This document shows positions 39,874 to 48,752 of a stretch of 64,000 nt of DNA, one piece after another. How positions within the stretch are numbered: the first letter of the stretch is position 1; every line of letters begins with the position of its first letter. The stretch is taken from contig CAVZTX010000003.1 in assembly GCA_963778375.1 (NCBI GenBank), positions 19,433 to 83,432 on the forward strand. The letters are read 5' to 3'. This DNA is from CAVZTX01 sp963778375 (GTDB lineage: Bacteria > Chloroflexota > Ktedonobacteria > Ktedonobacterales > Ktedonobacteraceae). Position numbers and translations under genes: made by a program. The notes under the pieces were generated by a model. It searched no databases. It was not told the DNA's origin and worked only from the letters and a program-made list of their open reading frames with translations.

Positions 39874-41010
39874 TTACTGTGTCACCACATACAGCCCGGA
39901 CATGCCACCCATCATATGATCCGTCACATGGCAATGATAGAGCCATTTGCCGGGATTATCTTCGACAAATTCGAACGAATTTGCCATAGAAGGACCAAGA
40001 TGCATAGTATCCACATACTTACCGTTGGACAGCCATCGATGACCATGCAGGTGAAACACATGGAACTCTTTACCTAGCGCACCAATATGCCAACGTACCC
40101 GGTCCCCTACCTGAGCTTGGAACGTTGGAGTATTTCCCACATATGAAGCCCCATTGAAGCAATCATAGTCCTGTGACAACACCGATATATCGTCTTGATA
40201 CATATCATGAAAGAAGGTGAAAAATTCTTTATCCACCGTAGTCGTCGAAGCATCAGTCAAGACAAGAAAACCGAACAGGCCCAATTCTGATCCGTATTCC
40301 ATCATCATGTTAGGCCCAAATGGCAGTGAGTGATCGTGATAAACCCAGGTACCAATAGAGTTCGGACGCACAATCCATTCGTAAGTATATGATTCTCCTA
40401 CATGGATTACCGTCCCAGGTCTAGGATCAGAAGCGAACCAACCACCATCGTTCTCGGGAGTATACGTGACCCCATGGGGATGCATACTATGTGCAGCCCG
40501 GTAATGCGTATCGTGATTGCGAAAATGCACGCGAATGGTATCGCCCAATGCGCCACGCAAAACCGGTCCAGGGATGCCGGTATTTGTCCCAATATCACTA
40601 CTGCCGGGCAACGGTTGTCCCCAACCAGGTGTATAGGCGCGATAGCCGACAGCCCAGTAGGAACTCTGATTGGGTTTGAATTGCATGCCCATCAGTCCAT
40701 CATATCCACTTGGAATCAGATTATGATAGAATGAATCAGCTTGAATCCAGTATTCGCGCAAGCGACCACTTGCGGATGTCTGAACCTGTGTACCGGCGCT
40801 GGCATTTGCTGAATGTGAATTTGCTGCCTGGGTTGCAAACGCTATGCCCGTGACAGTAGCCAATGAACCTCCCAGGACGGCCCCTTTCAGCAGAGTACGG
40901 CGGGAAAAACCATGATGATCACCATATGAATTCTTCGTTTCTGATGGTATTCCATCTACGGGTGATAGAATGAAACCTGCGCTGCGCGGCTCATCTTTGT
41001 GTGCTGGCAT
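39874..41010 (-). CDS. Tat-exported multicopper oxidase
   Basis: A 378-residue two-domain multicopper oxidase, exported folded by the Tat system: SRRTLLKGAVLGGSLATVTG near residue 36 is a twin-arginine signal followed by an Ala-rich cleavage region. Copper-ligand motifs are HPHG, VYHDH, HVFHLHGH and HCHVTDHMMGG, covering type 1, 2 and 3 sites. Its length fits two-domain or nitrite-reductase-like and small laccase-type enzymes rather than three-domain CueO. I use ATG 41010 (GAGAGG, 7 bp upstream) rather than the TTG at 41016. Likely substrates are phenolics or metal ions; these are not decidable from sequence. A terminator follows directly. Confidence 0.88.
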   Translation of the reverse strand: MPAHKDEPRSAGFILSPVDGIPSETKNSYGDHHGFSRRTLLKGAVLGGSLATVTGIAFATQAANSHSANASAGTQVQTSASGRLREYWIQADSFYHNLIPSGYDGLMGMQFKPNQSSYWAVGYRAYTPGWGQPLPGSSDIGTNTGIPGPVLRGALGDTIRVHFRNHDTHYRAAHSMHPHGVTYTPENDGGWFASDPRPGTVIHVGESYTYEWIVRPNSIGTWVYHDHSLPFGPNMMMEYGSELGLFGFLVLTDASTTTVDKEFFTFFHDMYQDDISVLSQDYDCFNGASYVGNTPTFQAQVGDRVRWHIGALGKEFHVFHLHGHRWLSNGKYVDTMHLGPSMANSFEFVEDNPGKWLYHCHVTDHMMGGMSGLYVVTQ

Positions 41011-41411
41011 CAGCAAACCTCTCTTAAAAAATTTGTCGCTTTGAATGAGATCATAAGGGGAAAACTTTCCAAGTCACGACAAAACTGGATCGTACATTTC
41101 TAAATAGTGCATAGGTATTTTTGCTTAATAGTAGGTATTTCTACTTATATACACTATAACCCATGCATAATATAACTCATTATAAATAGGAAAGGTAGTA
41201 AGAAAAGATTAACATCGAGGAGAGCTTAACAATTCATGGTGATGTTTTCTTAACCGCATCACTTCTGAAGCCACTTTATACACTTCACTATCTTCTTGGT
41301 AGAGATGGGAATAAGAGGATATTATGAGGATTAAAGAGTCACTTTCATCGCAACATTATATAATTTATAATCATACCTGCTGGATCAATTAGATATAATC
41401 AGGAGAATTTA
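41011..41411. other. AT-rich divergent regulatory region with 20-bp-period repeat
   Basis: This 401-bp gap separates the oxidase from the cyclase regulator. AGGTATTTTTGCTTA (41113-41127) and AGGTATTTCTACTTA (41133-41147) match at 13 of 15 positions on a 20-bp period, about two helical turns, as in sites for cooperative dimers. Two TATAAT words (41359-41364 and about 41393-41398) precede the cyclase gene. The first leaves a leader of sensible length; neither has a clear -35. CAGGAG precedes its GTG start. Confidence 0.55.
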
Positions 41412-44297
41412 GTGCGTTACCTTCCAACTGGTACCCTTACACTGCTCTTCACCGATATCGAAGGATCAACGCGTCTACTCCAACGCCTCGGTGAACAGTA
41501 TGCCGATGTCCTGAAAAAGTCTCGGCAACTACTGCGTAGAGCATTTCAGCAGGGCAACGGCTACGAAGTCGATACCCAGGGTGACGCCTTCTTCGTCGTC
41601 TTTGAACGCGCCGCGGATGCAATTTTGTCGGCCGCCAGTGCCCAGCAAGCACTTTTTAACGCGAGCTGGCCTGCTGGAGAGGTTGTTCGCGTTCGTATAG
41701 GTCTACACACCGGCGAACCTCAACCCACCGAAGAGGGCTATATTGGCCTCAACGTCCATCGTGCAGCACGCATCATGAGCATTGCGCATGGCGGACAGGT
41801 ACTACTCTCCCGCGCAACCCGTGACATCGTCTTCCATGACCTATCGGACGGAATAAGTTTACGTGATCTCGGAGAATACCGCCTCAAAGACATCATAGGG
41901 CGAAATCGCCTCTACCAACTGGACATCCCGGACTTGCCCAATGATTTTCCTCCTCTATCATCGTTGGGACCTGAACGTCCCTTTCAAAACCTTCCATCTC
42001 CCACCACCTCTTTTGTTGGACGCAAGCATGAACTTGCCGCAGCTACCGAACGGCTTCGCCAACGAGACGTACGCCTGCTCACCCTCATCGGTACAGGCGG
42101 AGTGGGGAAAACTCGCCTGGCCCTCCAGGTAGCAACACAACTAAACGATTCCTTTCCCGATGGTGCCTGCTTTGTAGCTTTGGATCAAGTTGGCGATGCT
42201 GAAGGAGTTATTTCCGCCATCGCCCAGGCCTTTCATATTCAGGAAGAAAAGGACTCCACACTCTTCGAGCAAACCGTGATAGCCATACGAGATCGCTCGC
42301 TCCTGCTCATTTTAGACAACTTTGAACACATCATGTCGGCTCGCCAACTCGTGGCCGATCTTTTAACAGCCTGTCCGAAATTGAAAATGCTCATCACCAG
42401 CCGCATCATGCTTCATCTTAGAGCAGAACACCTGTTGGAAATAACTCCTCTAGCCGTACCACAGGCGACACAACTACCAGACCTGACAGCAGCAACATCA
42501 AACTACGCCTCAATCCTTCTTTTTGTCCAGCGTGCTCAAGCCGTCCAACCCGATTTCCAACTCACCGAAAACAACATCACCCCTATCGCCGAGATCTGCA
42601 TAGAGCTTGATGGCATACCCCTCGCTATCGAACTGGCCGCTGCACGTATGCGCCATTTCACCCCCCAGTCCTTACTCTCGCACCTGAAGCAAGGACTGTC
42701 CTTCTTGCAAGTTGATGCATATGATGTACCTGCCCGCCAACAAACCCTGCGCGCCGCTATCGCCTGGAGCTATGACCTCTTGGGAGCTACACAGCAAAGC
42801 GTATTCCGCCGCCTCGCAGTTAGCCCCCAGGGAGTCACACTTGCGACCGCCGAGCAAATCTGCACAGCAGCAAGCAAGTTAGTAGGAAATGTTCAGGATG
42901 CCCTGGACGCCTTGGTTGATCAAAGCATGCTCCAACGGTCCCAAGATCGCGAGGAAAATGATGTACGCTATCGCTTATTGCAGACGTTACGTGAGTACGG
43001 CTTAGAGTGCCTGGCCCAGGCAGGAGAACTGGAATCGACACAAGCTGCCCATGCCGAATACTTTCTTGCCTGGATAGAGCAACTTGCTCCACTGCTGTCA
43101 GGAGCAGAACAAGCAGAATGGCTAGATCGCCTGGATCACGACTACGATAATGTACGGACGGCCCTCGAATGGTTAATAGACCATGCGCGAAAAGAGGCAG
43201 AACGAGCGGAACAGGCATTACGCTTTTGCCTAAGGCTCCTTGGATTCTGGGAAATACGTGGCTATATCAGTGAGGGATTGACTTTCATGGAACGTGCATT
43301 GAGTGTAAGTCAGAACATCACACCTGCTGTGCGAGCGGAGGCCTTGCACGGAGCAGGCTTTCTCGCATTAATGCAGGATGACAACGCTAAAGCAGAAGCC
43401 TTCCTACGCGAGAGCCAACTCTTATTCCGAGAAAGTGGCGATAAAGTCGGCATGGCAAACATCTTACGATTGCAGGGCAATCTTGCTCTGTTCAAGAATA
43501 CATATAAGCTTGCCCGTCGTCTCCTCGAAGAAGCCCTAGCGCTTTATAAAGAACTTGGAGATACAGCGAAAATAGCCCCCACGCGCAAAGCATTAGCAGA
43601 AGTGGCTATCGCTCAAGGCGACTATGCCCAAGCCCGTTTGCTCATGGAGGAGGACCTCGCATCCTATAAAGCTACAGGTGAAAAGTATAGCGCCGCCTAC
43701 TCGCTCTACTTCCTGGCGCGCATACGCTTCCTTGCGCGCGATGACCTCGCGAAGGCGCAGTCTCTTGTAGAAGAGAGCCTCAACCTCTTCAAAGAAGCAG
43801 GCAATCGCCGCCTCGTGGCGTACGCACGCCATCTACTCGCTCAGATGCTGCTGATCAAAGGCGACGAGAGCAGAGCACACTCAATGCTGGACGCGAGTAT
43901 AGGAACCTTCCGGGTATTAAAAGAACCCTCTGCCATAGCCGATGTACTCATTAGCTTCGGTCGGCTCGCAACCTTACAAGGAGATACCGAAACCGCTCAA
44001 ACTTCCTACCAGGAAAGCTGGGCCTTACTGCAAACCATAGACGCGAAAGAACTGAGTATCAATTGCCTGGAAGGCTACGGAGAAACTCTTGTAGCACAAG
44101 GAGAGCCGAAGCGGGCAGTGCAGCTTTGGGCGACAGCCGCCACCGTTCGTGCCACAATCATGTCCCCCATGCCCCCGGTCTACCGCCCCTCCTACAATCA
44201 GGCCGTAGCTACTGCCCGCCAAATTCTAGGTGTAGCAGCCTTCCAATCAGCCTGGACAGAAGGCCACAAAACCCCTCTGGAACAAGTACAACTTTAA
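41412..44297 (+). CDS. class III nucleotidyl cyclase-AAA-TPR regulator
   Basis: A 961-residue cytoplasmic protein with GTG start, seven bases after AGGAG. Residues 1-170 form a class III adenylate/guanylate cyclase domain: LLFTDIEGST holds the first metal-binding Asp (15) and DTQGDAFFVVF the second, while IGLNVHRAARI supplies the catalytic Asn/Arg segment. A STAND/NB-ARC-like ATPase follows, with SFVGRKHEL, Walker A GTGGVGKTR near 226-235 and LLILDNFEHI near 298. The C-terminal half is a TPR superhelix (residues about 590-930). It is probably a signal-dependent switch coupling nucleotide binding to cyclase output. No DNA-binding domain is evident. It is divergent from the multicopper oxidase; functional linkage is not shown. 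Confidence 0.87.
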   Translation: MRYLPTGTLTLLFTDIEGSTRLLQRLGEQYADVLKKSRQLLRRAFQQGNGYEVDTQGDAFFVVFERAADAILSAASAQQALFNASWPAGEVVRVRIGLHTGEPQPTEEGYIGLNVHRAARIMSIAHGGQVLLSRATRDIVFHDLSDGISLRDLGEYRLKDIIGRNRLYQLDIPDLPNDFPPLSSLGPERPFQNLPSPTTSFVGRKHELAAATERLRQRDVRLLTLIGTGGVGKTRLALQVATQLNDSFPDGACFVALDQVGDAEGVISAIAQAFHIQEEKDSTLFEQTVIAIRDRSLLLILDNFEHIMSARQLVADLLTACPKLKMLITSRIMLHLRAEHLLEITPLAVPQATQLPDLTAATSNYASILLFVQRAQAVQPDFQLTENNITPIAEICIELDGIPLAIELAAARMRHFTPQSLLSHLKQGLSFLQVDAYDVPARQQTLRAAIAWSYDLLGATQQSVFRRLAVSPQGVTLATAEQICTAASKLVGNVQDALDALVDQSMLQRSQDREENDVRYRLLQTLREYGLECLAQAGELESTQAAHAEYFLAWIEQLAPLLSGAEQAEWLDRLDHDYDNVRTALEWLIDHARKEAERAEQALRFCLRLLGFWEIRGYISEGLTFMERALSVSQNITPAVRAEALHGAGFLALMQDDNAKAEAFLRESQLLFRESGDKVGMANILRLQGNLALFKNTYKLARRLLEEALALYKELGDTAKIAPTRKALAEVAIAQGDYAQARLLMEEDLASYKATGEKYSAAYSLYFLARIRFLARDDLAKAQSLVEESLNLFKEAGNRRLVAYARHLLAQMLLIKGDESRAHSMLDASIGTFRVLKEPSAIADVLISFGRLATLQGDTETAQTSYQESWALLQTIDAKELSINCLEGYGETLVAQGEPKRAVQLWATAATVRATIMSPMPPVYRPSYNQAVATARQILGVAAFQSAWTEGHKTPLEQVQL

Positions 44298-44318
44298 TTG
44301 CTTCCTACAACAACCAGA

Positions 44319-44726
44319 TCAATTACTCTGCGCATCTCCCGGTAACAGCACCATCATCTTCAGTAGATGCTCAAGAGTCTCCCGAGGATCGGTACACAGA
44401 CCAGAATGCAGAGAAGAGGTTTGAATAATCGTACTGCGAGGCGAAACGAGCCATTGGAAACGCTCCGATTGCGACATATGCCTGAACATCCCGGACTCCT
44501 CACCTCCTCTACAAATCACTGGAATCGCATCAAGGTGACTACTCAAAGCATCATAATCGAGTTGAGGTGCTAATGCAGCCAGGCGCTGATGATCCAAGGA
44601 AATAAGCGCATCCAGGAAGCGCTGAGTAGGGCAAAACAGGATCACCCCGGCATTCATGCACTCACCGCGTTCCACATAGGGGACAATGCGAATAATCGCA
44701 TAATCATACGAGCTGACTGCGTGCAT
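44319..44726 (-). CDS. DUF3037 family protein
   Basis: ATG 44726 (MHAVSSYDYAIIRIVP) is chosen because GGAGGAGG lies 7 bp upstream and the conserved family region starts there; the frame is open further only inside the HipA-like gene. The 135 residues have VPYVERGECMNAGVILFCP, the hallmark of DUF3037, and end in a variable region. It overlaps the 3' end of the HipA-like kinase gene by 23 bp, so the two are translationally coupled. DUF3037 next to a HipA-like kinase is a recurrent arrangement. Its biochemical role is unknown; a partner, substrate or antidote of the kinase is conceivable. Confidence 0.82.
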   Translation of the reverse strand: MHAVSSYDYAIIRIVPYVERGECMNAGVILFCPTQRFLDALISLDHQRLAALAPQLDYDALSSHLDAIPVICRGGEESGMFRHMSQSERFQWLVSPRSTIIQTSSLHSGLCTDPRETLEHLLKMMVLLPGDAQSN

Positions 44727-45486
44727 GTAGCGCCTCCTCCACGAAGATATGCGAAAAAGCCAGCCGATCCAGCAGGTAAGCAACATATGTCGCACGATGC
44801 TCATCATAATTCCTAATGCCCGCATCATTATCAAGCCAGCCGTCCGGGACCATCGCAACGATCTCTCGTAAAAGCTCAGGAGTCAAACGGTCCTTCAACA
44901 GTGCATCCGCCTCAGAAATCGAAGTGGCTCTCGAAAGCAAAACATGATCCCGAATTTGTCTGAATGGGCTACGGCTCACTTCCATAAAAGGTTTGCCCGT
45001 GTGATGGAAAAAGAGTGCCGCCCCATGATCGATCAACATCAAACGCTTATGCCACAGCAGCATATTGGGATTGCGAGGCGTACGGTCAACATTGGTCACA
45101 TAAGCATCAAACCAGACGATATACGAGGCGAGTAGAGAATCAAGATGACGTACATCCAGGAGATCAAAAGCAAGTGCACCAGGTAGAAAATCAAGCCCAA
45201 GATTAAGGCCACTACTCGCCCTAATCAACGCCTGAATTTCAAAATCAGGCTCGGAACGCCCCAGTACAGGATCAAGTTCAACAAAGACAATCTCAGGCAC
45301 AGGCAAACCAAGCGCACGGCCAATCTCTCCCGCCACCAACTCCGCGATTAACGCCTTCGTTCCTTGACCTGCACCCCGAAATTTGAGTACATAAAGCCCA
45401 TCGTCATCCGCCTCGACGATTGCAGGAAGCGAGCCTCCTTCTCTCAGAGGCTGCACATAGCGGGTTGCATTTACAGTTCTTAACAT
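44704..45486 (-). CDS. HipA-like kinase family protein
   Basis: A 260-residue PI3/4-kinase-like HipA-family protein, shorter than HipA toxins (about 440 residues) and lacking the N-terminal subdomain. The nucleotide-binding part has LYVLKFRGAGQGTKALIAELV with the lysine. The catalytic loop is NVDRTPRNPNMLLW, and the metal-binding DFG-like element is LMLIDHGAALFFH. No HipB-type antitoxin gene is adjacent; instead a DUF3037 gene overlaps its end. Whether it phosphorylates protein (for example a tRNA synthetase, as HipA does) or small molecules is unknown. ATG 45486 is used. Confidence 0.82.
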   Translation of the reverse strand: MLRTVNATRYVQPLREGGSLPAIVEADDDGLYVLKFRGAGQGTKALIAELVAGEIGRALGLPVPEIVFVELDPVLGRSEPDFEIQALIRASSGLNLGLDFLPGALAFDLLDVRHLDSLLASYIVWFDAYVTNVDRTPRNPNMLLWHKRLMLIDHGAALFFHHTGKPFMEVSRSPFRQIRDHVLLSRATSISEADALLKDRLTPELLREIVAMVPDGWLDNDAGIRNYDEHRATYVAYLLDRLAFSHIFVEEALHARSQLV

Positions 45487-45565
45487 GAGGCCATTCTAAC
45501 ACAAAGCTGCTAGATGCGTGATAGCTATATGCCGAGCGTTCCTTGCAATTCAAGCAAAGGTCCCC

Positions 45566-46834
45566 TCATGACGCCTTCAGCATCACAATCCCTGAATGGA
45601 TGGGCATGCTAATTGTGGAGCCAATAACGTTGCCATATAGATCAACGTACTGAGATCCCGGCGGCATCGTGATCGTATAGGCCTGAGTTGAACTGGGATT
45701 CACAATAACCAGTCCATTCGAGTAGGAGCGCCAGTATACTTGTTGATTCTGGTACATAGCTCCACTCGGACTTCCAATTTGTGCTGAGTATTCCTGAAGC
45801 CAGTTCACACTCCCATACTGTTGAATTCCGTTAATGGAGATGGCCGCTGCATGACCTTTGCACATAAGATAGGAGGCCAAGGCCCACTGAATCTCTGAAG
45901 TTCCAAGAGTAGAAAATTGGTTTCCGGAATAGTACGCTTTGCCTTGCGCTTGCACGTATGCAATGAATGTCATATGTTGTACCCATGCAGTGTCGGTCAG
46001 ATAGCCACCCCCCTGAAGCGTAAATCCGCCCTCTTCTCCGATCGCGTCAACATGGTTCACCATTTGCTGAACGAGCGGGTCTGTAGCCGGAATATCAGCG
46101 AAGCTCGAATTAACAGTTAATGCCAGTGGGGGATTGAGTGCGTGCAGTGCATTTTGCATCTGAGTAAGCCAGTAGATGATATTGTTTTGCCAGGCTGGAT
46201 CATCTTCTTGCAGACCTGTGTAGAGTTGGACCCATTTCCCGTTTCTATAAACGCCGCACGCATTGGCCCAATTCCCCAGGTCCACGTTGTCTGCGGCAAT
46301 ACCATCATAGCCAGCTAGACTTGCTGGTACTCCGTAGGTCTGCACCTGCCACGAGATTACCGCGCTATTAGAGAAATCAAGTGGCATATTGGGGTCACTG
46401 CCGAAATAAGCAGGGGTCTTTTTGTCACACTTGTAGAGAACCCAATCGGGATGATACGTTTGCCACCATGCCAGGCTATGCAGCGCATGATTATCATCGA
46501 AGGTACCGTAATCTCGGTGGAAAGGGATATAGTAAGTGAGGAAGATATTAGGATTTCCCTGCCGCCAGGCAGCAATATTATACGTACTTGCGCCCCACAC
46601 TAAATCGTACTGTGCTGCGACCGGAATTGGGTTGGCTATGTTATAGTCAAAGGGTTGAAACACATGAATATTATTCCAGGTATCAATGAAAGGTCGTATC
46701 GTCGTTCTACCAGCTTTCGGCTGTCCCGGTGTTGCATGCGCAGCTGGCAGGTAAACAAAAGCCACGGCACCCATCAATACGGCAAGTAGACACAGTGCCA
46801 AAAATACGCGACGTCTTTGATATTTTCGACTCAT
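45566..46834 (-). CDS. secreted GHL15-type putative glycoside hydrolase
   Basis: ATG 46834 (AAGGAG upstream) begins a Sec signal peptide, RRRVFLALCLLAVLMGAVAF with cleavage likely after AAHA. The 422-residue protein has the same order of motifs as the gene at 17906-19239: RPFIDTWNNIHVF, YYIPFHRDYGTF, GYDGIAADNVDL, VDAIGEEGGF, QYVDLYGN. Acidic residues in YDGIAADNVD and DAIGEEGGF are candidates for catalysis by analogy with TIM-barrel glycosidases. It is intact, so it serves as reference for repairing its paralogue. The substrate is unknown; a cell-wall or exopolysaccharide role is plausible. It stands alone downstream of nothing co-directional within 75 bp except the HipA-like gene. Confidence 0.8.
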   Translation of the reverse strand: MSRKYQRRRVFLALCLLAVLMGAVAFVYLPAAHATPGQPKAGRTTIRPFIDTWNNIHVFQPFDYNIANPIPVAAQYDLVWGASTYNIAAWRQGNPNIFLTYYIPFHRDYGTFDDNHALHSLAWWQTYHPDWVLYKCDKKTPAYFGSDPNMPLDFSNSAVISWQVQTYGVPASLAGYDGIAADNVDLGNWANACGVYRNGKWVQLYTGLQEDDPAWQNNIIYWLTQMQNALHALNPPLALTVNSSFADIPATDPLVQQMVNHVDAIGEEGGFTLQGGGYLTDTAWVQHMTFIAYVQAQGKAYYSGNQFSTLGTSEIQWALASYLMCKGHAAAISINGIQQYGSVNWLQEYSAQIGSPSGAMYQNQQVYWRSYSNGLVIVNPSSTQAYTITMPPGSQYVDLYGNVIGSTISMPIHSGIVMLKAS

Positions 46835-46928
46835 GAAGTGCTCCTTTAGCGTGTCCCCCCGCACGCAACCTGACGATAGGATTAGCTTTGTGAGGCTATT
46901 CTAGCATAATCCTATCTACCTGTCGATC

Positions 46929-48752
46929 TTATGCAGTATGTCGAAAACCCATCGCGTAAAGGTTGGCATATATTCCCTTCCGTTGTAGCAGCTCATCATG
47001 TGTACCTTGCTCCACAATACGCCCCGCCTGCAACACCACAATGCTATCAGCCCCCTTAATCGTCGAGAGGCGGTGGGCAATCACCAGCGCTGTACGTCCA
47101 CGCAACAATCTCTTGAGAGCCTGTTGTACCAGTAACTCCGTAAAGGTATCGATATTGGCCGTCGCCTCATCCAAGATCAATATGCGAGGATCAGCCAGCA
47201 GAGCACGAGCGAATGAAATCAGTTGACGCTGACCCACACTGAGATTGCGCCCTCGCTCACGAATAGGCGTATCATAGCCCTCGGGCAATTGCATAATCAG
47301 ATCATGCACTCCCACAGCGCGAGCAGCTTCCACTACCTCCTCATCCGTTGCATCAAGGCGGCCATAGCGTATATTGTCACGTATCGTACCCGTGAACAAA
47401 AACGGCTCTTGCAGTACAATACCGATCTGACTACGCAAAGAACGCTGCGTCACATCCCGCACATCATGCCCATCAATCAATACCGCCCCTTGTTGCACAT
47501 CGTAGAAACGTGCCACCAGTCCGGCAATCGTACTTTTTCCTGCCCCGGTCGGACCCACAATAGCGAGCGTCTGACCAGCCTTAATATGCAGATTCAGCCC
47601 ATTCAATACCGGCAAATCCCGAATATAGCCAAATCCCACATCACGGAACTCCACCTCCCCGCGAATCTGCGGCAGCGTCTCAGCACCGGGCTTGTCCGCG
47701 ATCTCGACAGGCACCTCCAGAATTTGGAAGATGCGCTCCGCTGCCACACCCGCACGTTGCAGTTGCGAGTACTGCTGGCTGATATCGCGAATTGGATCAA
47801 AGAAACGGTTGATATAGAGGGTGAATGCAACGAGTATGCCCACCTGTAGCTTCCCTTGCGAAACCAGCACGCCCCCATACAACACCGTAATCGCTATCGC
47901 CATAGCTGCCACAACCTCCACGAGTGGCAAAATGAGTGCCGCAACGCGGCTGGCTTCCTGATTCGTATCGCGGTTATAAGCATTGAGTTCATCGAACTCG
48001 GCCCGGTTGCGATCCTCGCGCACAAGGCTTTGAATTACCCGCATCCCCGAAATGTTCTCCTGCAACGTCGCATTCACCATAGAAATGGCGGCACGCGTTC
48101 GCCGGAACGAACGTTGAGCGTACCGCTGCCAGAAGCCAGCAATCACTATCATGATAGGTAGCACCGTAAAGGAAAGCAACGCCAGCGGTACATTCATCAC
48201 CAGCATTGCTCCTACAATCCCTATCAACGCAACGAGTGAGCTGAGCATCGATAGTAATCCCGAACTGAGCATCGACTCCAGCACATCGATATCACTCTGC
48301 AACCGCGACATCACACGCCCAATCTGTGTGCGGTCATAGAAACTCAGCGAAAGGCGCTGCAAATGAGTAAACATCTCCGAACTGAGATTGTAGAGCGTTT
48401 GCTGTCCTGCCCACGACATCGTCCATACCTGCCAGTACTGTGCCTGCCACATCAAAATGTTGACCACAATCAAAACAATGCCAATAACCGCCAGTCCTCT
48501 CAAATCATTGTGGCTAATAAATTGGTCGATTGCCAGCCCGATCAAGTAAGGATTTGCCAGGTTCAACGCCGTGTACAGTAGCATTAGGCCTAAACTCGCG
48601 AACGTCCATCCCTTATAGCGGGCAAGATACGGGACAAATTTTGTAATCACTCGTCGGTCAAATTTCCCTGTAATATTTTCATCCGCCCCTTCCAAACTAT
48701 TTTCGCGCCAGCGATTCCGCTCACGATGAGCCGTGTAAGAACTGATTTTCAT
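46929..48752 (-). CDS. ABC exporter half-transporter, canonical nucleotide site
   Basis: A 607-residue fused permease and ATPase of the MsbA/LmrA class: six TM helices (residues about 45-330), then an NBD with Walker A GPTGAGKST, signature LSVGQRQL (Ser-Val in place of Ser-Gly), Walker B LILDEATANID with the catalytic glutamate, and H-loop VIAHRLST. It overlaps the upstream half-transporter by 4 bp (ATGA), so a heterodimer is likely. In the heterodimer each site combines Walker motifs of one subunit with the signature of the other. Exported substrate unknown; lipids, peptides or drugs are family possibilities. Confidence 0.9.
   Translation of the reverse strand: MKISSYTAHRERNRWRENSLEGADENITGKFDRRVITKFVPYLARYKGWTFASLGLMLLYTALNLANPYLIGLAIDQFISHNDLRGLAVIGIVLIVVNILMWQAQYWQVWTMSWAGQQTLYNLSSEMFTHLQRLSLSFYDRTQIGRVMSRLQSDIDVLESMLSSGLLSMLSSLVALIGIVGAMLVMNVPLALLSFTVLPIMIVIAGFWQRYAQRSFRRTRAAISMVNATLQENISGMRVIQSLVREDRNRAEFDELNAYNRDTNQEASRVAALILPLVEVVAAMAIAITVLYGGVLVSQGKLQVGILVAFTLYINRFFDPIRDISQQYSQLQRAGVAAERIFQILEVPVEIADKPGAETLPQIRGEVEFRDVGFGYIRDLPVLNGLNLHIKAGQTLAIVGPTGAGKSTIAGLVARFYDVQQGAVLIDGHDVRDVTQRSLRSQIGIVLQEPFLFTGTIRDNIRYGRLDATDEEVVEAARAVGVHDLIMQLPEGYDTPIRERGRNLSVGQRQLISFARALLADPRILILDEATANIDTFTELLVQQALKRLLRGRTALVIAHRLSTIKGADSIVVLQAGRIVEQGTHDELLQRKGIYANLYAMGFRHTA

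Noticed and set aside
47223..47849. 208-codon plus-strand frame inside the ABC exporter gene
   Set aside because: Antisense to the conserved NBD; composition is that of a shadow frame.
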